NCBI RefSeq assembly: GCF_050589705.1
Contig: NZ_JBNGOT010000001.1
Coordinates: forward strand, 124,001-188,000
Length of the DNA: 64,000 nucleotides
From: Sunxiuqinia rutila
GTDB lineage: Bacteria; Bacteroidota; Bacteroidia; Bacteroidales; Prolixibacteraceae
Direction of reading: 5' to 3'
Below are positions 1 to 9,805 of this stretch, in pieces (the first letter of the stretch is position 1; each line of letters starts with the position of its first letter). The notes below the pieces were generated by a model. That model did not search any database. It was not told the origin of the DNA and saw nothing but the letters and a program-made list of their open reading frames with translations. The position numbers and the translations under genes were made by a program.

Positions 1-1315
1 ATTAAAGGTAAGGGTGTTGCTGTTTGCTGCTAGTCCGTTGTTTAATTCTTCAGATACTTGGAATACATCTGGAAACGAATCGGTTAGCAACTTGCAAACA
101 ACCTATGGTAGTTATGATGCCAGTCGCTGGCAAGATGTGGTGAAGGCTTGCGAAGATTTCTTTACACTTAATGGAGGTATTGCGCCAAACACAGGTACAT
201 ACTACCTGAATCAGCCTACAGGTACTGATCTGCAATCATATCGTGAAGGCTATCGCGAAGGCTATTACAACAGAAGTAACCCCGGAATGCTTATCTCAGT
301 GCGAAGAGCTGATAAATCACCTTCTAAATGGGATTATTATTATTTCCCAACCATATGGGTACGTTGGAATGGTATGTTACCGACATTAACCGGATTGAAT
401 GCCTATCCAAAAGCAGATGGAACACCTTTCCTGGAAGCAGATATGCCATGGAAAAGGACCAACGCGGAACAGCAGATGGCCTTGGACAATGGTACATATG
501 TTGATCCTTTCGCTGATCGCGACCCTCGCCTGTATGAAGTAAGTAACATAACCGGTAAGACCTACCATAACGGGAGATTGTTTGAAGGGTATATGGGGGG
601 ATCTCACCGTGGCGATAAAGAAGATGGATCGCAGGTTAAGACGGACAAAGGGTTGGCGGCATCAGGCTTTACAAATTATAAGTTCACGCTTGACTTTGCT
701 GGAGAATATGATGGTCGTACAATCCATTGGCCTGAATTACGAATAGCTGAGATTTATCTAAGCTATGCAGAGGCACTGACAATGGTTGGCCGTTCAGGTG
801 AAGCTTATCCATGGGTGGATGCAGTGCGTGCCCGCGTTGGACTTAAGGGCTTGTTGGAAGCCAATCCAACACGAAGTGCCATTGATGTAACACATCCTGA
901 TTTCAGTGTGGCGGCACCAGCTGATGAGTTTTTATTAAAAGAAATCTTGAGAGAAAGAAAATGTGAATTAGCGCTTGAGGATGTACGTTTCTACGATTTA
1001 ATCCGCTGGCGTTGTGCCGAAGACTTCAAAAAGCGTTTGTCTGGCTTATTAATATGGAGATATAAAAAAGATGACAGTACAATAGTAGATGATAATGTCT
1101 CATTTGTATTTAATGAATTCCAGATAAGAAAGCGCTTTGTTCAGGATGGCGAGTCTGGTAAAGAACAAATTATTAAAATTTATCCTGGTGATGCCGAAAC
1201 TGCTATCAATAAAGATGCACACGGGTCGATGTGGGAGCCTAAATGGTATTTGTCAGCTTTCCCAACAACTGAATTAAATAAGAGCTATGGTTTAACTCAA
1301 AACCCAGGCTGGTAA
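1..1315 (+). CDS. SusD-family glycan-binding outer-membrane lipoprotein (5' end outside window)
   Basis: This is the C-terminal part of a SusD/RagB-type surface lipoprotein, which caps a SusC porin and captures oligosaccharides. The frame is open from base 2 and enters mid-protein in the TPR-type segment ARVLLYAASPL-like (here VRVLLFAASPLFN), so the true start lies upstream. A start at the GTG at 14 would cut this helix and is not credible. The ending is typical of the family: a helix with the pattern EILRERKCELALEDVRFYDL followed by IRWR, then a C-terminal PTTELNKSYGLTQNPGW. The gene is 19 bp from the next susC gene, so the two are probably co-transcribed. Its own SusC partner should lie just upstream. 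The window therefore has two SusD proteins in one locus. Confidence 0.93.
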   Translation, partial: LKVRVLLFAASPLFNSSDTWNTSGNESVSNLQTTYGSYDASRWQDVVKACEDFFTLNGGIAPNTGTYYLNQPTGTDLQSYREGYREGYYNRSNPGMLISVRRADKSPSKWDYYYFPTIWVRWNGMLPTLTGLNAYPKADGTPFLEADMPWKRTNAEQQMALDNGTYVDPFADRDPRLYEVSNITGKTYHNGRLFEGYMGGSHRGDKEDGSQVKTDKGLAASGFTNYKFTLDFAGEYDGRTIHWPELRIAEIYLSYAEALTMVGRSGEAYPWVDAVRARVGLKGLLEANPTRSAIDVTHPDFSVAAPADEFLLKEILRERKCELALEDVRFYDLIRWRCAEDFKKRLSGLLIWRYKKDDSTIVDDNVSFVFNEFQIRKRFVQDGESGKEQIIKIYPGDAETAINKDAHGSMWEPKWYLSAFPTTELNKSYGLTQNPGW

Positions 1316-1334
1316 GCAGTAAAAAGTTGAATTT

Positions 1335-4310
1335 ATGAAGACAAGATATTTTAAATTTATTATTGGGCTTTTCCTTGTATTTGCAGTTCAAAAGTATGCC
1401 AATGCAGACGAACTGACGGGCCGTGTGTTGGATGCAAAAGGAAAACCAGTTTCAGGAGCATTGATTTATTTGGTGCAGTATCCTGATGTTAAAGCGACTA
1501 CTGACAGGAATGGTGAGTATACTATTGCTGCCACAGAAAATTCTGAAGCAGTTATTAATTCAGCTGATAATTTTTCTAAGTCAGTAATATTATCGGATAG
1601 CCTTGTGATTGCTATGGGCTTGGAAACGAGCCCGGTGAACCGTGGTTATGATTTAATTAACGCAACAAAAAACACTGCAGCATCTGCTCATACTGTATTT
1701 GCAGAAGATCTGGAGAAGAACGACTCAAAAGTGAATGCGTCCAATGCATTGTTTGGCGAGTTGTTGGGGCTTAGTGTGTTACAGAAAAGTGGAACGGTTG
1801 CCGAAAACCAGGCTAGATTGAACTATCGCGGTTTAGGACATCCTTTGGTCTTGGTGGATGGTTTCGAACGTGATCTTGATGGACTGACCGTGGAGGAAAT
1901 TGAGTCAGTAACCTTGTTAAAAGACGCAGCATCGCAAGCTATTTATGGCATGCGTGGAGCAAATGGTGTTTTGTTGGTAAATACCAAAAAAGGTAAATAC
2001 AATACCATGGAGATTGATCTTAAATACGACCATGGGGTTAAGTTTGCCAAGTCAACTATTCCAATGGTTGATGCTTTCACCTATGCGAGTGCCATGAACG
2101 AAGCATTAGCCAATGATGGGTTAGCACCTGAATTCAACCAGTATCAGCTTAATGCCTACAGAGATGGAAGTCAGCCCGGAATTTATAGCAATGTAAACTG
2201 GGCCAATGAGCTATTTAAGGATGTAGCTCACTCTAACTCCTACAATGTACAAGTTAGAGGCGGTAATGGCATAACTCGTTTCTATGGGGCGGTTGCCTAT
2301 GATACTGATGAAAGTTTTATTAAGCTCGACGCGCCTGATCCTTCAATCCCGAACCAGTTCAAATATTCAAACCTGAATGTACGCACCAATGTAGATGTCA
2401 ACATATCAAGAAATACACTGTTGACAATTAACATGCTGGGTAAGCTACAGGAGAACAGCCGGGGAATGCTAAGTGAATCGGACCTGATGAAAAGTATTTA
2501 TAATACACCTGCCGGAGCATTTCCAATTAAAACCGAAAATGGTAATTGGGGAGCCAGCACAACCTGGAAAACCAATCCGGTTGCTGAATTATCGACAGCC
2601 GGTTTTACAAGGTTTCATACGCGTACTCTTTATGCCAATATAAATATTAAGCAAAACCTTGATGCGATTACCAAAGGTCTGAATGCTAGTGCCAGGTTTG
2701 GTATGGACTCTTATTCTGTTATTAGAGAGAAAAAGTATAGAACTTACCAAACAGAGACAATTACGCCTGTATTTGATAATGATGGTAACCCAACTGATCT
2801 TGAATATAACCTGATTGGAGAGCGCATGACCAACTTTCAGGAGTGGAATGCAGGCACCATCGATCAGTGGAGAAAACTTACCGGTCAGGGACAGCTCGAT
2901 TACAAACGCATGTTTAACAAGTCAACCGTAGGTGGTGGATATATCTTTGAGATATCGAGTTATTCCGGTTACGGGCAGCACAAAATGTTTAACCGGGTAA
3001 ATAATGTCTTGTATGCTTCGTATGGCTATGATAATAAATATTTGCTGGATGCTACATTCTCAGTTGGCTCTTCTAACGTGTTGAACCCCCGTAGAAAGTG
3101 GGGCTATTTCCCTGCCATTTCTGCCGGATGGGTTGTTTCGCAAGAAGACTTTGCTAAAAACAGCGAGTCCATTGATTACCTGAAAGTAAATGCTTCCTGG
3201 GGTATTACCGGAAGTGATAACATGAACTTTGATCTGTACAAAGTATACTATCAAACAGGTAAAAGCTATTTATTTGGAAACTTCCAGGGAGTGGGTACTA
3301 TTGAGCCCGGTAGCTTACCAGTGGTTAATCTTACTTATCCTAAAACCCGAAGTGTCAATGTTGGTGCTGAAGGTACATTCTTCGGTGGTATGAATGTGAG
3401 TGTTGATGTGTTTGACATTAAGAAGTATGACCAATTGATTGAAAGCAAGAATATTGTTTCATCAGTCATTGGTATTGCCCCGGGCATGACGAACAGTGCA
3501 GAATATGCTTACAAAGGCGTTGAGTTAGGATTAGGATATACAGGCGCAAAAGGTGACCTTAAATATTCGGCGATGGGACATTTCACTTTTACAAGAAGTG
3601 AAATAATTAATAACAACGAGCAAGTATGGAAGAATGATTTTAACAGGGCTACCGGACATCCGGTTGGTCAGATCTTTGGTTACGAATCGATAGGTTTTTT
3701 CAAAGATCAGGCTGATATTGATAATAGTCCTGTTCAAACTTTCTCAGAAGTGCAGCCCGGAGATATAAAATACAAGGATCAGGATGATAATGGCATTATC
3801 GACCAATACGATAGAATTGCTATTGGCAATAATTCAATTGTACCCGAAATGTATTTTTCATTGGATTTGAATGTTGAGTATCGTAAGCTAGGTATCAATC
3901 TTCTGTTCCAGGGAACCGCTAACCACAGTGCCATCATGCAAGCAGATGGTATTTACCGTCCGTTGGTTAATAATAAGAATATATCGCAGCATTATTACGA
4001 TAATCGCTGGACTGAGACAAATCAGGATGCATTGTACCCACGTTTAACAAACGCGCTAAATGAAAACAATAATGTGGCCTCAACTATTTGGTTGCAAGAT
4101 TTATCCTATCTAAAACTTAGGACAGCCGAGATTTACTATACACTGCCAAAACAATGGGTTGAACGTGTAAAGCTGGGCAACGCCACAGTCTTTGCCAGGG
4201 GCTATAACCTGTTTTCGATCGATAAAATGAGAGTTGGTGATGCTGAGGCCTTTGGGCTTAATTTCCCAGTGTATAGTTCTGTTAATCTTGGAGTGAAGAT
4301 CAATTTCTAA
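1335..4310 (+). CDS. SusC-family TonB-dependent outer-membrane transporter
   Basis: This is a 991-residue SusC/RagA transporter that imports oligosaccharides across the outer membrane using TonB-ExbBD energy. A signal peptide covers residues 1-24 (cut after ANA). A carboxypeptidase-regulatory-like beta-sandwich follows at about 25-100, with GRVLDAKGKPVSGALIYL. The plug domain is at about 115-220, with LVLVDGFERDLDGL and LLKDAASQAIYGMRGANGV. The 22-strand barrel ends at VNLGVKINF with a terminal Phe, as expected for BAM recognition. The plug signature reads GMRGANG, where GSRGANG is commoner. The barrel seems intact and the gene is followed 11 bp later by its susD partner, so this is a functional-looking SusCD pair. 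Confidence 0.96.
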   Translation: MKTRYFKFIIGLFLVFAVQKYANADELTGRVLDAKGKPVSGALIYLVQYPDVKATTDRNGEYTIAATENSEAVINSADNFSKSVILSDSLVIAMGLETSPVNRGYDLINATKNTAASAHTVFAEDLEKNDSKVNASNALFGELLGLSVLQKSGTVAENQARLNYRGLGHPLVLVDGFERDLDGLTVEEIESVTLLKDAASQAIYGMRGANGVLLVNTKKGKYNTMEIDLKYDHGVKFAKSTIPMVDAFTYASAMNEALANDGLAPEFNQYQLNAYRDGSQPGIYSNVNWANELFKDVAHSNSYNVQVRGGNGITRFYGAVAYDTDESFIKLDAPDPSIPNQFKYSNLNVRTNVDVNISRNTLLTINMLGKLQENSRGMLSESDLMKSIYNTPAGAFPIKTENGNWGASTTWKTNPVAELSTAGFTRFHTRTLYANINIKQNLDAITKGLNASARFGMDSYSVIREKKYRTYQTETITPVFDNDGNPTDLEYNLIGERMTNFQEWNAGTIDQWRKLTGQGQLDYKRMFNKSTVGGGYIFEISSYSGYGQHKMFNRVNNVLYASYGYDNKYLLDATFSVGSSNVLNPRRKWGYFPAISAGWVVSQEDFAKNSESIDYLKVNASWGITGSDNMNFDLYKVYYQTGKSYLFGNFQGVGTIEPGSLPVVNLTYPKTRSVNVGAEGTFFGGMNVSVDVFDIKKYDQLIESKNIVSSVIGIAPGMTNSAEYAYKGVELGLGYTGAKGDLKYSAMGHFTFTRSEIINNNEQVWKNDFNRATGHPVGQIFGYESIGFFKDQADIDNSPVQTFSEVQPGDIKYKDQDDNGIIDQYDRIAIGNNSIVPEMYFSLDLNVEYRKLGINLLFQGTANHSAIMQADGIYRPLVNNKNISQHYYDNRWTETNQDALYPRLTNALNENNNVASTIWLQDLSYLKLRTAEIYYTLPKQWVERVKLGNATVFARGYNLFSIDKMRVGDAEAFGLNFPVYSSVNLGVKINF

Positions 4311-4321
4311 TAGACTGAAGT

Positions 4322-5998
4322 ATGAAAAATAAATATAAACACAAAATAGTATTACTGCTTAGTGCAGTGATGTTGACGTTTACTGCCTGCAACGACTTCC
4401 TGGAGTATAGCGAAACAGATACTCTCAATGAAGAGTTGGCATTTAGTAATCTGCAGCGAGCCACCTCCGCAGGTTTAAACTGTTACACTTATTTACAGGA
4501 TAATTTTGGATCGGCCATGCGTTCTTCTGGTTGCGATGAATCGCAGTATGCCTGGCCTGCAAGTTATATTCATAAATACTATAATGGCAGTTGGTCGTCT
4601 TTTAATACGGTCGATGATCAATGGGGCCATTTTTACCAGGGCATCTTTGTGTGTAACAACTTTCTTGAAAAAGCGGCAGATAAGGAGTTTGAAGAGTATC
4701 TGTACAATGAGGATTATGAAAGATTGTATACCAACTTTAAAAATCTGAAATGGGAAGTAAGAGCCCTGCGTGCTTACTTTTACTTCGAATTGGTTAAACG
4801 CTATGGCAATGTGCCTTTGGTTACTGATGTGCTTAACAAGGAGGAAGTTAATAGTGTGTCGCAAACTGATGCCAAAAAAGTGTTGGAATGGATTGCCAGC
4901 GAGAGTCATACTTGTTCTGATTATCTGCCCGATACCTATGATGTTAATGAGTATAGTAAACAAACCGGTCGTGTTACAAGGTTGTTTGCAAAGGCCTTGG
5001 AAGCACGCGTACTGTTATATGCAGCCAGCCCCTTACACAACAATGGTACTTATGACCTGGATCTGTTACGTTCGTCTGGCTTGGCTTCGTTATCCATCAT
5101 TAACACAATGGAAGCCAACGGTGTTAGCTTGTCTTCTATCGAGTACTCGGATTTGTGGAACTCAGAAGGCGATACACATGCAAAATGCCCTGAAGTTATA
5201 GCTAATATCATGAAAGGTGCAACAAACTCGTTTGAGCGAGAAAATTTTCCGATTTCAGTAGAAGGTGGAAAAACAGGTAATTGTCCGACACAGAACCTGG
5301 TCGATGCTTACGACATGCAATCTGGCTTTACTTACGATCCGGCCAATCCATATGCTAATCGCGATCAGCGTCTGCAACAAACCGTGGTGGTCAATCAGTC
5401 GGAATGGGCCTATAACGAAACCATGGATATTTTCTTTGGCGGAAAAGATGGTTTGCCAAACAAAGGTGCCACTCCAACCGGCTATTACCTGAAAAAATAT
5501 GCGATGAAAAACACCAACCTTAATCCGGTTGGTACCACACAGCATAAAATGGTTTGGATCCTGTTTCGTTTAGGGGAAGTGTATTTGAATTATGCAGAAG
5601 CAGCCAGCCAAATCAATGGTGTGTCAGGTACTGATGCTGACTTGCCGCTTTCAGCTGTTGATGCGATTAATAAGGTGCGCACACGCAAAGGCTTAACCAT
5701 CGATGTTATTTCAAATGCTTTATCTCTGGAGGATTTTACCGCTCAGTATCGAAAAGAGCGCATGGTAGAGTTGGCTTTTGAAGATCACCGTTTCTGGGAT
5801 GTTCGACGCTGGATGATTGGAGATGCTACCGTTGCGATAAAAACAATGAAGATTGAGAAAGCAGTTGATGGTTCATTTATCTACACAAAAGAAGTAGATA
5901 ATAGCACTCGTCTATGGGAGGATAAATATTACTTCTATCCGATAAATCAAAGTGAGTTGAATATTAATCCAAATTTGAAACCAGGTAAAAATTGGTAA
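4322..5998 (+). CDS. SusD-family glycan-binding lipoprotein, partner of the adjacent SusC
   Basis: This is a 558-residue SusD/RagB surface lipoprotein. The N-terminus is a lipoprotein signal ending TFTAC with the acylated cysteine near residue 21, followed by NDFLEYSETD. The TPR-like helix EARVLLYAASPLHNNG is present in mid-protein. The C-terminal third has the usual signature YRKERMVELAFEDHRFWDVRRW. Length is normal for the family. It lies 11 bp after the SusC gene and its stop precedes the next lipoprotein gene by 59 bp, so the three probably form one transcript. It would hold the glycan over the SusC pore on the cell surface. Ligand specificity cannot be read from the sequence. Confidence 0.95.
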   Translation: MKNKYKHKIVLLLSAVMLTFTACNDFLEYSETDTLNEELAFSNLQRATSAGLNCYTYLQDNFGSAMRSSGCDESQYAWPASYIHKYYNGSWSSFNTVDDQWGHFYQGIFVCNNFLEKAADKEFEEYLYNEDYERLYTNFKNLKWEVRALRAYFYFELVKRYGNVPLVTDVLNKEEVNSVSQTDAKKVLEWIASESHTCSDYLPDTYDVNEYSKQTGRVTRLFAKALEARVLLYAASPLHNNGTYDLDLLRSSGLASLSIINTMEANGVSLSSIEYSDLWNSEGDTHAKCPEVIANIMKGATNSFERENFPISVEGGKTGNCPTQNLVDAYDMQSGFTYDPANPYANRDQRLQQTVVVNQSEWAYNETMDIFFGGKDGLPNKGATPTGYYLKKYAMKNTNLNPVGTTQHKMVWILFRLGEVYLNYAEAASQINGVSGTDADLPLSAVDAINKVRTRKGLTIDVISNALSLEDFTAQYRKERMVELAFEDHRFWDVRRWMIGDATVAIKTMKIEKAVDGSFIYTKEVDNSTRLWEDKYYFYPINQSELNINPNLKPGKNW

Positions 5999-6057
5999 AA
6001 ATTACAGGTGCAGAGCTATCTCTGTATCTGTATTACAAAATTTTAAAAAGTTTAATT

Positions 6058-7758
6058 ATGAAGAAAAAATTAAGCTATATATGGATATTGACCATTGCTG
6101 CAGTGGCTTTTATCTACGGATGTAACAAAGAAGATATATTGCATAATAGTCAGGAAAAGGAAGATGTTGCCTTAAAAATGACAGTGAAGAATGATGTACT
6201 GGTTTCGGGTGACAGCCTAAGTATTGTTTTCGATGTTGAGGAAGACGCTGTTGCCGGTAAAGACATTGAAATTACACTGTCGGTAAGCAATGCAAACGGA
6301 GAAGATGCTTCTCAGCACTTTCTGGGGTTTATTGAAACGGTTGTTTTTCCAAGAGGTGAGAAATCACTTACTAAAAACTATTCAGTCAGTAAACTTAAAA
6401 TGGCTAAAATTAATGTGGAGCTGGGTGCCAGTTGTGAAACGAACACTATTACTAGCGAAAAGATTCCTTTAACGATTACCAATAATCCATCGTGTAACCT
6501 GAACTCTTTTCTTCTTGATGGCAGAGAGGCCGAGATTAACCAGGAAGATCGCACTGTTTTGGTATACATGGTATACGGTGCTGATCTGACAGCTTTGGAG
6601 CCAGTGTTGGAAGTATCGCTCGATGCAACATATTCACCGGAAGGTAAGCAGGATTTTTCATCTCCGGTTGAGTATACCATTACAGCGCAAGATGGTGAAA
6701 CTAAAAAGGGATACACCGTTTCTGTTAAGTATGCTAAAAATGATAAAGCTGTTATCGAATCATTCATACTTGGTAATTACCCTGCTGTTATCGATCAGGC
6801 TAACCGGGTAATCAATGTAAATGTGCCAACAGGAACCAATGCTGCTGAGTTGACCGGTTCACTGACAGTTGCCTATGGAGCCACATATGAAAAAGTGGGA
6901 GACACTTATACGGTAACCGCTGAAGATGGAGTGACAACGCAGGAATATAGCGTAAACATTGTTGAAAAAGCAGTTACGCCGCTAATGGTATTTGTTGAAG
7001 GAGGCACCTTTACGATGGGAGCCGGAGGAGCCTCTATGTTTGAAGCTACTATTTCTAAAGATCTATTCGTAAGTACTTTAGAGATTACGTGGGGAGAGTA
7101 TGGTAATTTATTAGGCGAAGACAGAGCCAGTGTTCAAGGCTGGAGATGGAAACCTGCCGGACCAACTATTCCTATGACTTGCTTGTCATGGTTTGATGCT
7201 TGTGACTTTACTAATAAGCTGAGTATTGAGCATGGCTTAGAACCATATTATACAATATCAGATGTAGTGACTGAGGCAACTGGTCGTATTTCTTCAGCAA
7301 CTGTAACCATCAATGATCCTAACGGTAAAGGTTACCGTTTGCCAACTGAAGCAGAATGGGAATTCATAGCACGTGGAGGAAACCAATCTCTTGGATACAT
7401 TTATCCAGGTGGTGATGTGGCAACAGAGCTTGGATGGGTACAAGCTAATGCGACAAAAGTTTATAATAACTGGGGAGAACCACATCCTGGTGCAAACTTT
7501 AAAGCCAACGAGCTAGGTATTTACGATATGTTGGGTAATGTGAGAGAATGGTGTTGGGATTGGTCTGGCGGTGAGCATCCAGCAAACCCAACTACAGATC
7601 CTATGGGGCCTGAAGCGGGTACTGATAAAGTGACTCGCGGAGGAGCCTATTGGACTCGTCCAACAGATGGTGAGATGGAATTGTGGGAACGCGGTAAGGC
7701 GTTTGGCGTTAATCCAAACCATATGTCGATTGGATTTAGAATTGTTCGTAATAAGTAG
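6058..7758 (+). CDS. surface lipoprotein with FGE/SUMF1-like C-terminal domain, probably non-catalytic
   Basis: The start is set at the ATG at 6058, which gives a lipoprotein signal with Cys22 (FIYGC); an in-frame TTG at 5992 overlaps the susD stop and lacks a sensible signal. The 566-residue protein has an N-terminal beta-sandwich (about 35-145), then two DUF5018-like repeats (about 145-225 and 230-305). From about 310 it has an FGE-sulfatase/SUMF1-like module with FVEGGTFTMG, YRLPTEAEWEFIARGG, YDMLGNVREWCWDW and the closing GFRIVRNK. In true formylglycine-generating enzymes the active site uses two cysteines in the last segment (human Cys336 and Cys341). Here that segment, from VTRGGAYWTR to the end, has none. 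I infer a glycan-binding or structural role in the PUL, in the place where SusE/F-like proteins often sit. The N-terminal part resembles that of the next gene. Confidence 0.85.
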   Translation: MKKKLSYIWILTIAAVAFIYGCNKEDILHNSQEKEDVALKMTVKNDVLVSGDSLSIVFDVEEDAVAGKDIEITLSVSNANGEDASQHFLGFIETVVFPRGEKSLTKNYSVSKLKMAKINVELGASCETNTITSEKIPLTITNNPSCNLNSFLLDGREAEINQEDRTVLVYMVYGADLTALEPVLEVSLDATYSPEGKQDFSSPVEYTITAQDGETKKGYTVSVKYAKNDKAVIESFILGNYPAVIDQANRVINVNVPTGTNAAELTGSLTVAYGATYEKVGDTYTVTAEDGVTTQEYSVNIVEKAVTPLMVFVEGGTFTMGAGGASMFEATISKDLFVSTLEITWGEYGNLLGEDRASVQGWRWKPAGPTIPMTCLSWFDACDFTNKLSIEHGLEPYYTISDVVTEATGRISSATVTINDPNGKGYRLPTEAEWEFIARGGNQSLGYIYPGGDVATELGWVQANATKVYNNWGEPHPGANFKANELGIYDMLGNVREWCWDWSGGEHPANPTTDPMGPEAGTDKVTRGGAYWTRPTDGEMELWERGKAFGVNPNHMSIGFRIVRNK

Positions 7759-7771
7759 AATGTTTATCTAT

Positions 7772-7803
7772 AAGGGTTGGTATTTTGAGGGATACCAACT
7801 CTT
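7772..7803 (+). terminator. hairpin after the FGE-like gene
   Basis: A 12-bp stem (7772-7783 with 7792-7803, one GU pair) has an 8-nt loop and is followed by a loose T-rich stretch. It lies just after the stop at 7758 and before a 235-bp gap, so it probably ends the susC-susD-FGE-like transcript or attenuates it before the enzyme genes. Confidence 0.55.
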
Positions 7804-8037
7804 ATTTCTTTATGATTCGATCAAATACTCATGAATATTGTGTTGGTCGGGAAAAGGTTATGGATAGCTTGTTATTGAATACTTTATAGAATAAATGAGA
7901 AAGCATTGATCTGGAGTTTGTGAATCCTCAATGGGGGCAGATAAGAATCGAACTGATTATAAGATGGTTTATTCGTTAGCTAGTCAATATTGTTAATAGA
8001 AATAACTAGTGTAGTTGTTTTTTTAAGTAGAGAAATT

Positions 8038-9723
8038 ATGAAATATCTTGTATGGGTAGTAGTTATCGCAGCTTGCTTTATCGCTGCATGTGGTCAAGAT
8101 GAGATTTTGGAAAAGGACAAGCCGATTGCTGCGATTCCTTTAAAAATGGCTCTGGAAGAAAAGAGTCTTGTTTCCGGAGATAGTCTCGAAGTAGTGTTTA
8201 GCTCGGTGTATGGTACACCCGCAAAATTGGATATCCCAATTTCTATTGCCATTAGCGATGGTGATGGTGTAGATATTTCGAATTATTTCAATGATTTTGA
8301 AAAGACGATAACCTTTCAGAAAGGGCAAACTGTTCTGGCAAAAAAATTTCAGCTGGGTGATGCGCAGATGACTAAAGGAGAGGTCCAACTGATCGCTGGT
8401 TCAGAGATAACATCAATTGCCAATAGTTCAGTGAGTTTTACTATCTCAAACAGCGAGTTGTGCAACCTGGTATCTTTTCAGCTTAGCGAGGCTGTTGAAA
8501 TTGTAAAAGATGGAAGTACAATATATGTAACAATGCCTGCCGGTGCTGATTTAACCCGTTTGACGCCTGAATTGGAGGTGTCTGCCAAGGCTACCTATTC
8601 ACCGCAAGGTCCACAGGATTTTTCATCTCCTGTTGAATTTACCGTTACCGCGCAGGATGGTGTGACAAATAATAAGTATACCATCATTGTCAATGCAGTA
8701 ATGCCTTACTTGTCAAACTTAGTGGCTGATTTGGAGATGTACAATGCCGCGGTGAAAGAGCTGGAAGAATCAGGTGCAGCGAGGAGCGCGTTTAACAAAT
8801 GGATTACAGAAGTGGCCAATGCCGCCATGACAAGTGAACCATACGCCGTACAACAATTAACCCAGGAAAACCAGGCAACTGCAAAGGAAAATGCCCAAAA
8901 TATTTACGCCATTGCAGTTGATTGGATGTTCATGGATAAAAAAAGTGAACAAGCCGGTTTATACCTTCAAAAAGCAACCGCTTTAATAAAAGCATGGGCG
9001 AGTATTAATGAGCCCACCGAGCATACTCCGCGTGAATCGTTAATAACTCCTTTGTATGAAGCTTACTCGGTAATAAGACAACACATTGGTGAGCAGGATC
9101 GTGTCGCAATTGATGGCTGGATACGTAAGCGGGCTGACTATTATAAGCAATTGAGCTTTACCGGCAACCTGCTCGAAAACAACTGGAATACGATACGAAT
9201 CAATTTCCTGTTTTATTTTTCTCAGATATTAGACGATGAAACACTCTATAATACCTCTGTGGATAACTTGAAAAGTCACATTGAGCTCAATATTCTGGAA
9301 AATGGTGTTTCTCATGACTTTGTTAACCGCGATGCGTTTGCTTATCATTCATACAACCTGCTTTTTTATGCGCGTATATTAAAGGCAGCTGGCATGTACA
9401 AAGATAAAGCAGCTGCCACAGCGCTTTATCAGTTGCAGAACAAAAAAGGAAGTTCCATCGAAAGTTGTGTGAAGTTCTGGGAACCATATATGATGGATAC
9501 CGAGAATTATGTTCACCTGGAGTTTGTGAATACCGAGTGGGCTCCGGATAAGGACCGCAACGATTACAACAAGCCTTATAACCCAATGGGAACAGTATAC
9601 GTTTTGGATGAGCTCCGGTATATTGACACTAAATGTGCCGAATATGTGCTGAAGATAACATCGATGAATAAATACGGGCGGACTTTTAATTATTGGATGA
9701 ATAGTCTTCAGCCTGCAAACTAG
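8038..9723 (+). CDS. lipoprotein with alginate-lyase-like (alpha/alpha toroid) domain, putative polysaccharide lyase
   Basis: The ATG at 8038 gives a lipoprotein signal ending CFIAAC with the lipid Cys at 18; an upstream in-frame start at 7990 has no signal. The protein has 561 residues. Residues about 30-220 match the plan of the preceding FGE-like lipoprotein: shared VSGDSL, then CNLVSFQL, then SSPVEFTVTAQDG. From about 222 the protein is helical and resembles the alginate lyase superfamily (PF05426-type, families such as PL5 and PL38). Matching elements are LENNWNT near residue 381 and RDAFAYHSYNLLFYARIL at about 430-448, where family members carry the Asn/His/Tyr catalytic cluster. A lyase fits the GH88 enzyme downstream, which needs unsaturated uronides. 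The family call rests on motif memory only, so the substrate is unknown. Confidence 0.7.
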   Translation: MKYLVWVVVIAACFIAACGQDEILEKDKPIAAIPLKMALEEKSLVSGDSLEVVFSSVYGTPAKLDIPISIAISDGDGVDISNYFNDFEKTITFQKGQTVLAKKFQLGDAQMTKGEVQLIAGSEITSIANSSVSFTISNSELCNLVSFQLSEAVEIVKDGSTIYVTMPAGADLTRLTPELEVSAKATYSPQGPQDFSSPVEFTVTAQDGVTNNKYTIIVNAVMPYLSNLVADLEMYNAAVKELEESGAARSAFNKWITEVANAAMTSEPYAVQQLTQENQATAKENAQNIYAIAVDWMFMDKKSEQAGLYLQKATALIKAWASINEPTEHTPRESLITPLYEAYSVIRQHIGEQDRVAIDGWIRKRADYYKQLSFTGNLLENNWNTIRINFLFYFSQILDDETLYNTSVDNLKSHIELNILENGVSHDFVNRDAFAYHSYNLLFYARILKAAGMYKDKAAATALYQLQNKKGSSIESCVKFWEPYMMDTENYVHLEFVNTEWAPDKDRNDYNKPYNPMGTVYVLDELRYIDTKCAEYVLKITSMNKYGRTFNYWMNSLQPAN

Positions 9724-9805
9724 CAGTGCTATGGCGATTATGGTAGGTGGGTAAACCAATGTCGCTATGTTTCCTGTATGAATAGAAATTTAAATAATTA
9801 AAAGA

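Noticed and set aside
6058..7758. active formylglycine-generating enzyme for the PUL sulfatase
   Set aside because: The two C-terminal catalytic cysteines are missing and the protein is an exported lipoprotein.
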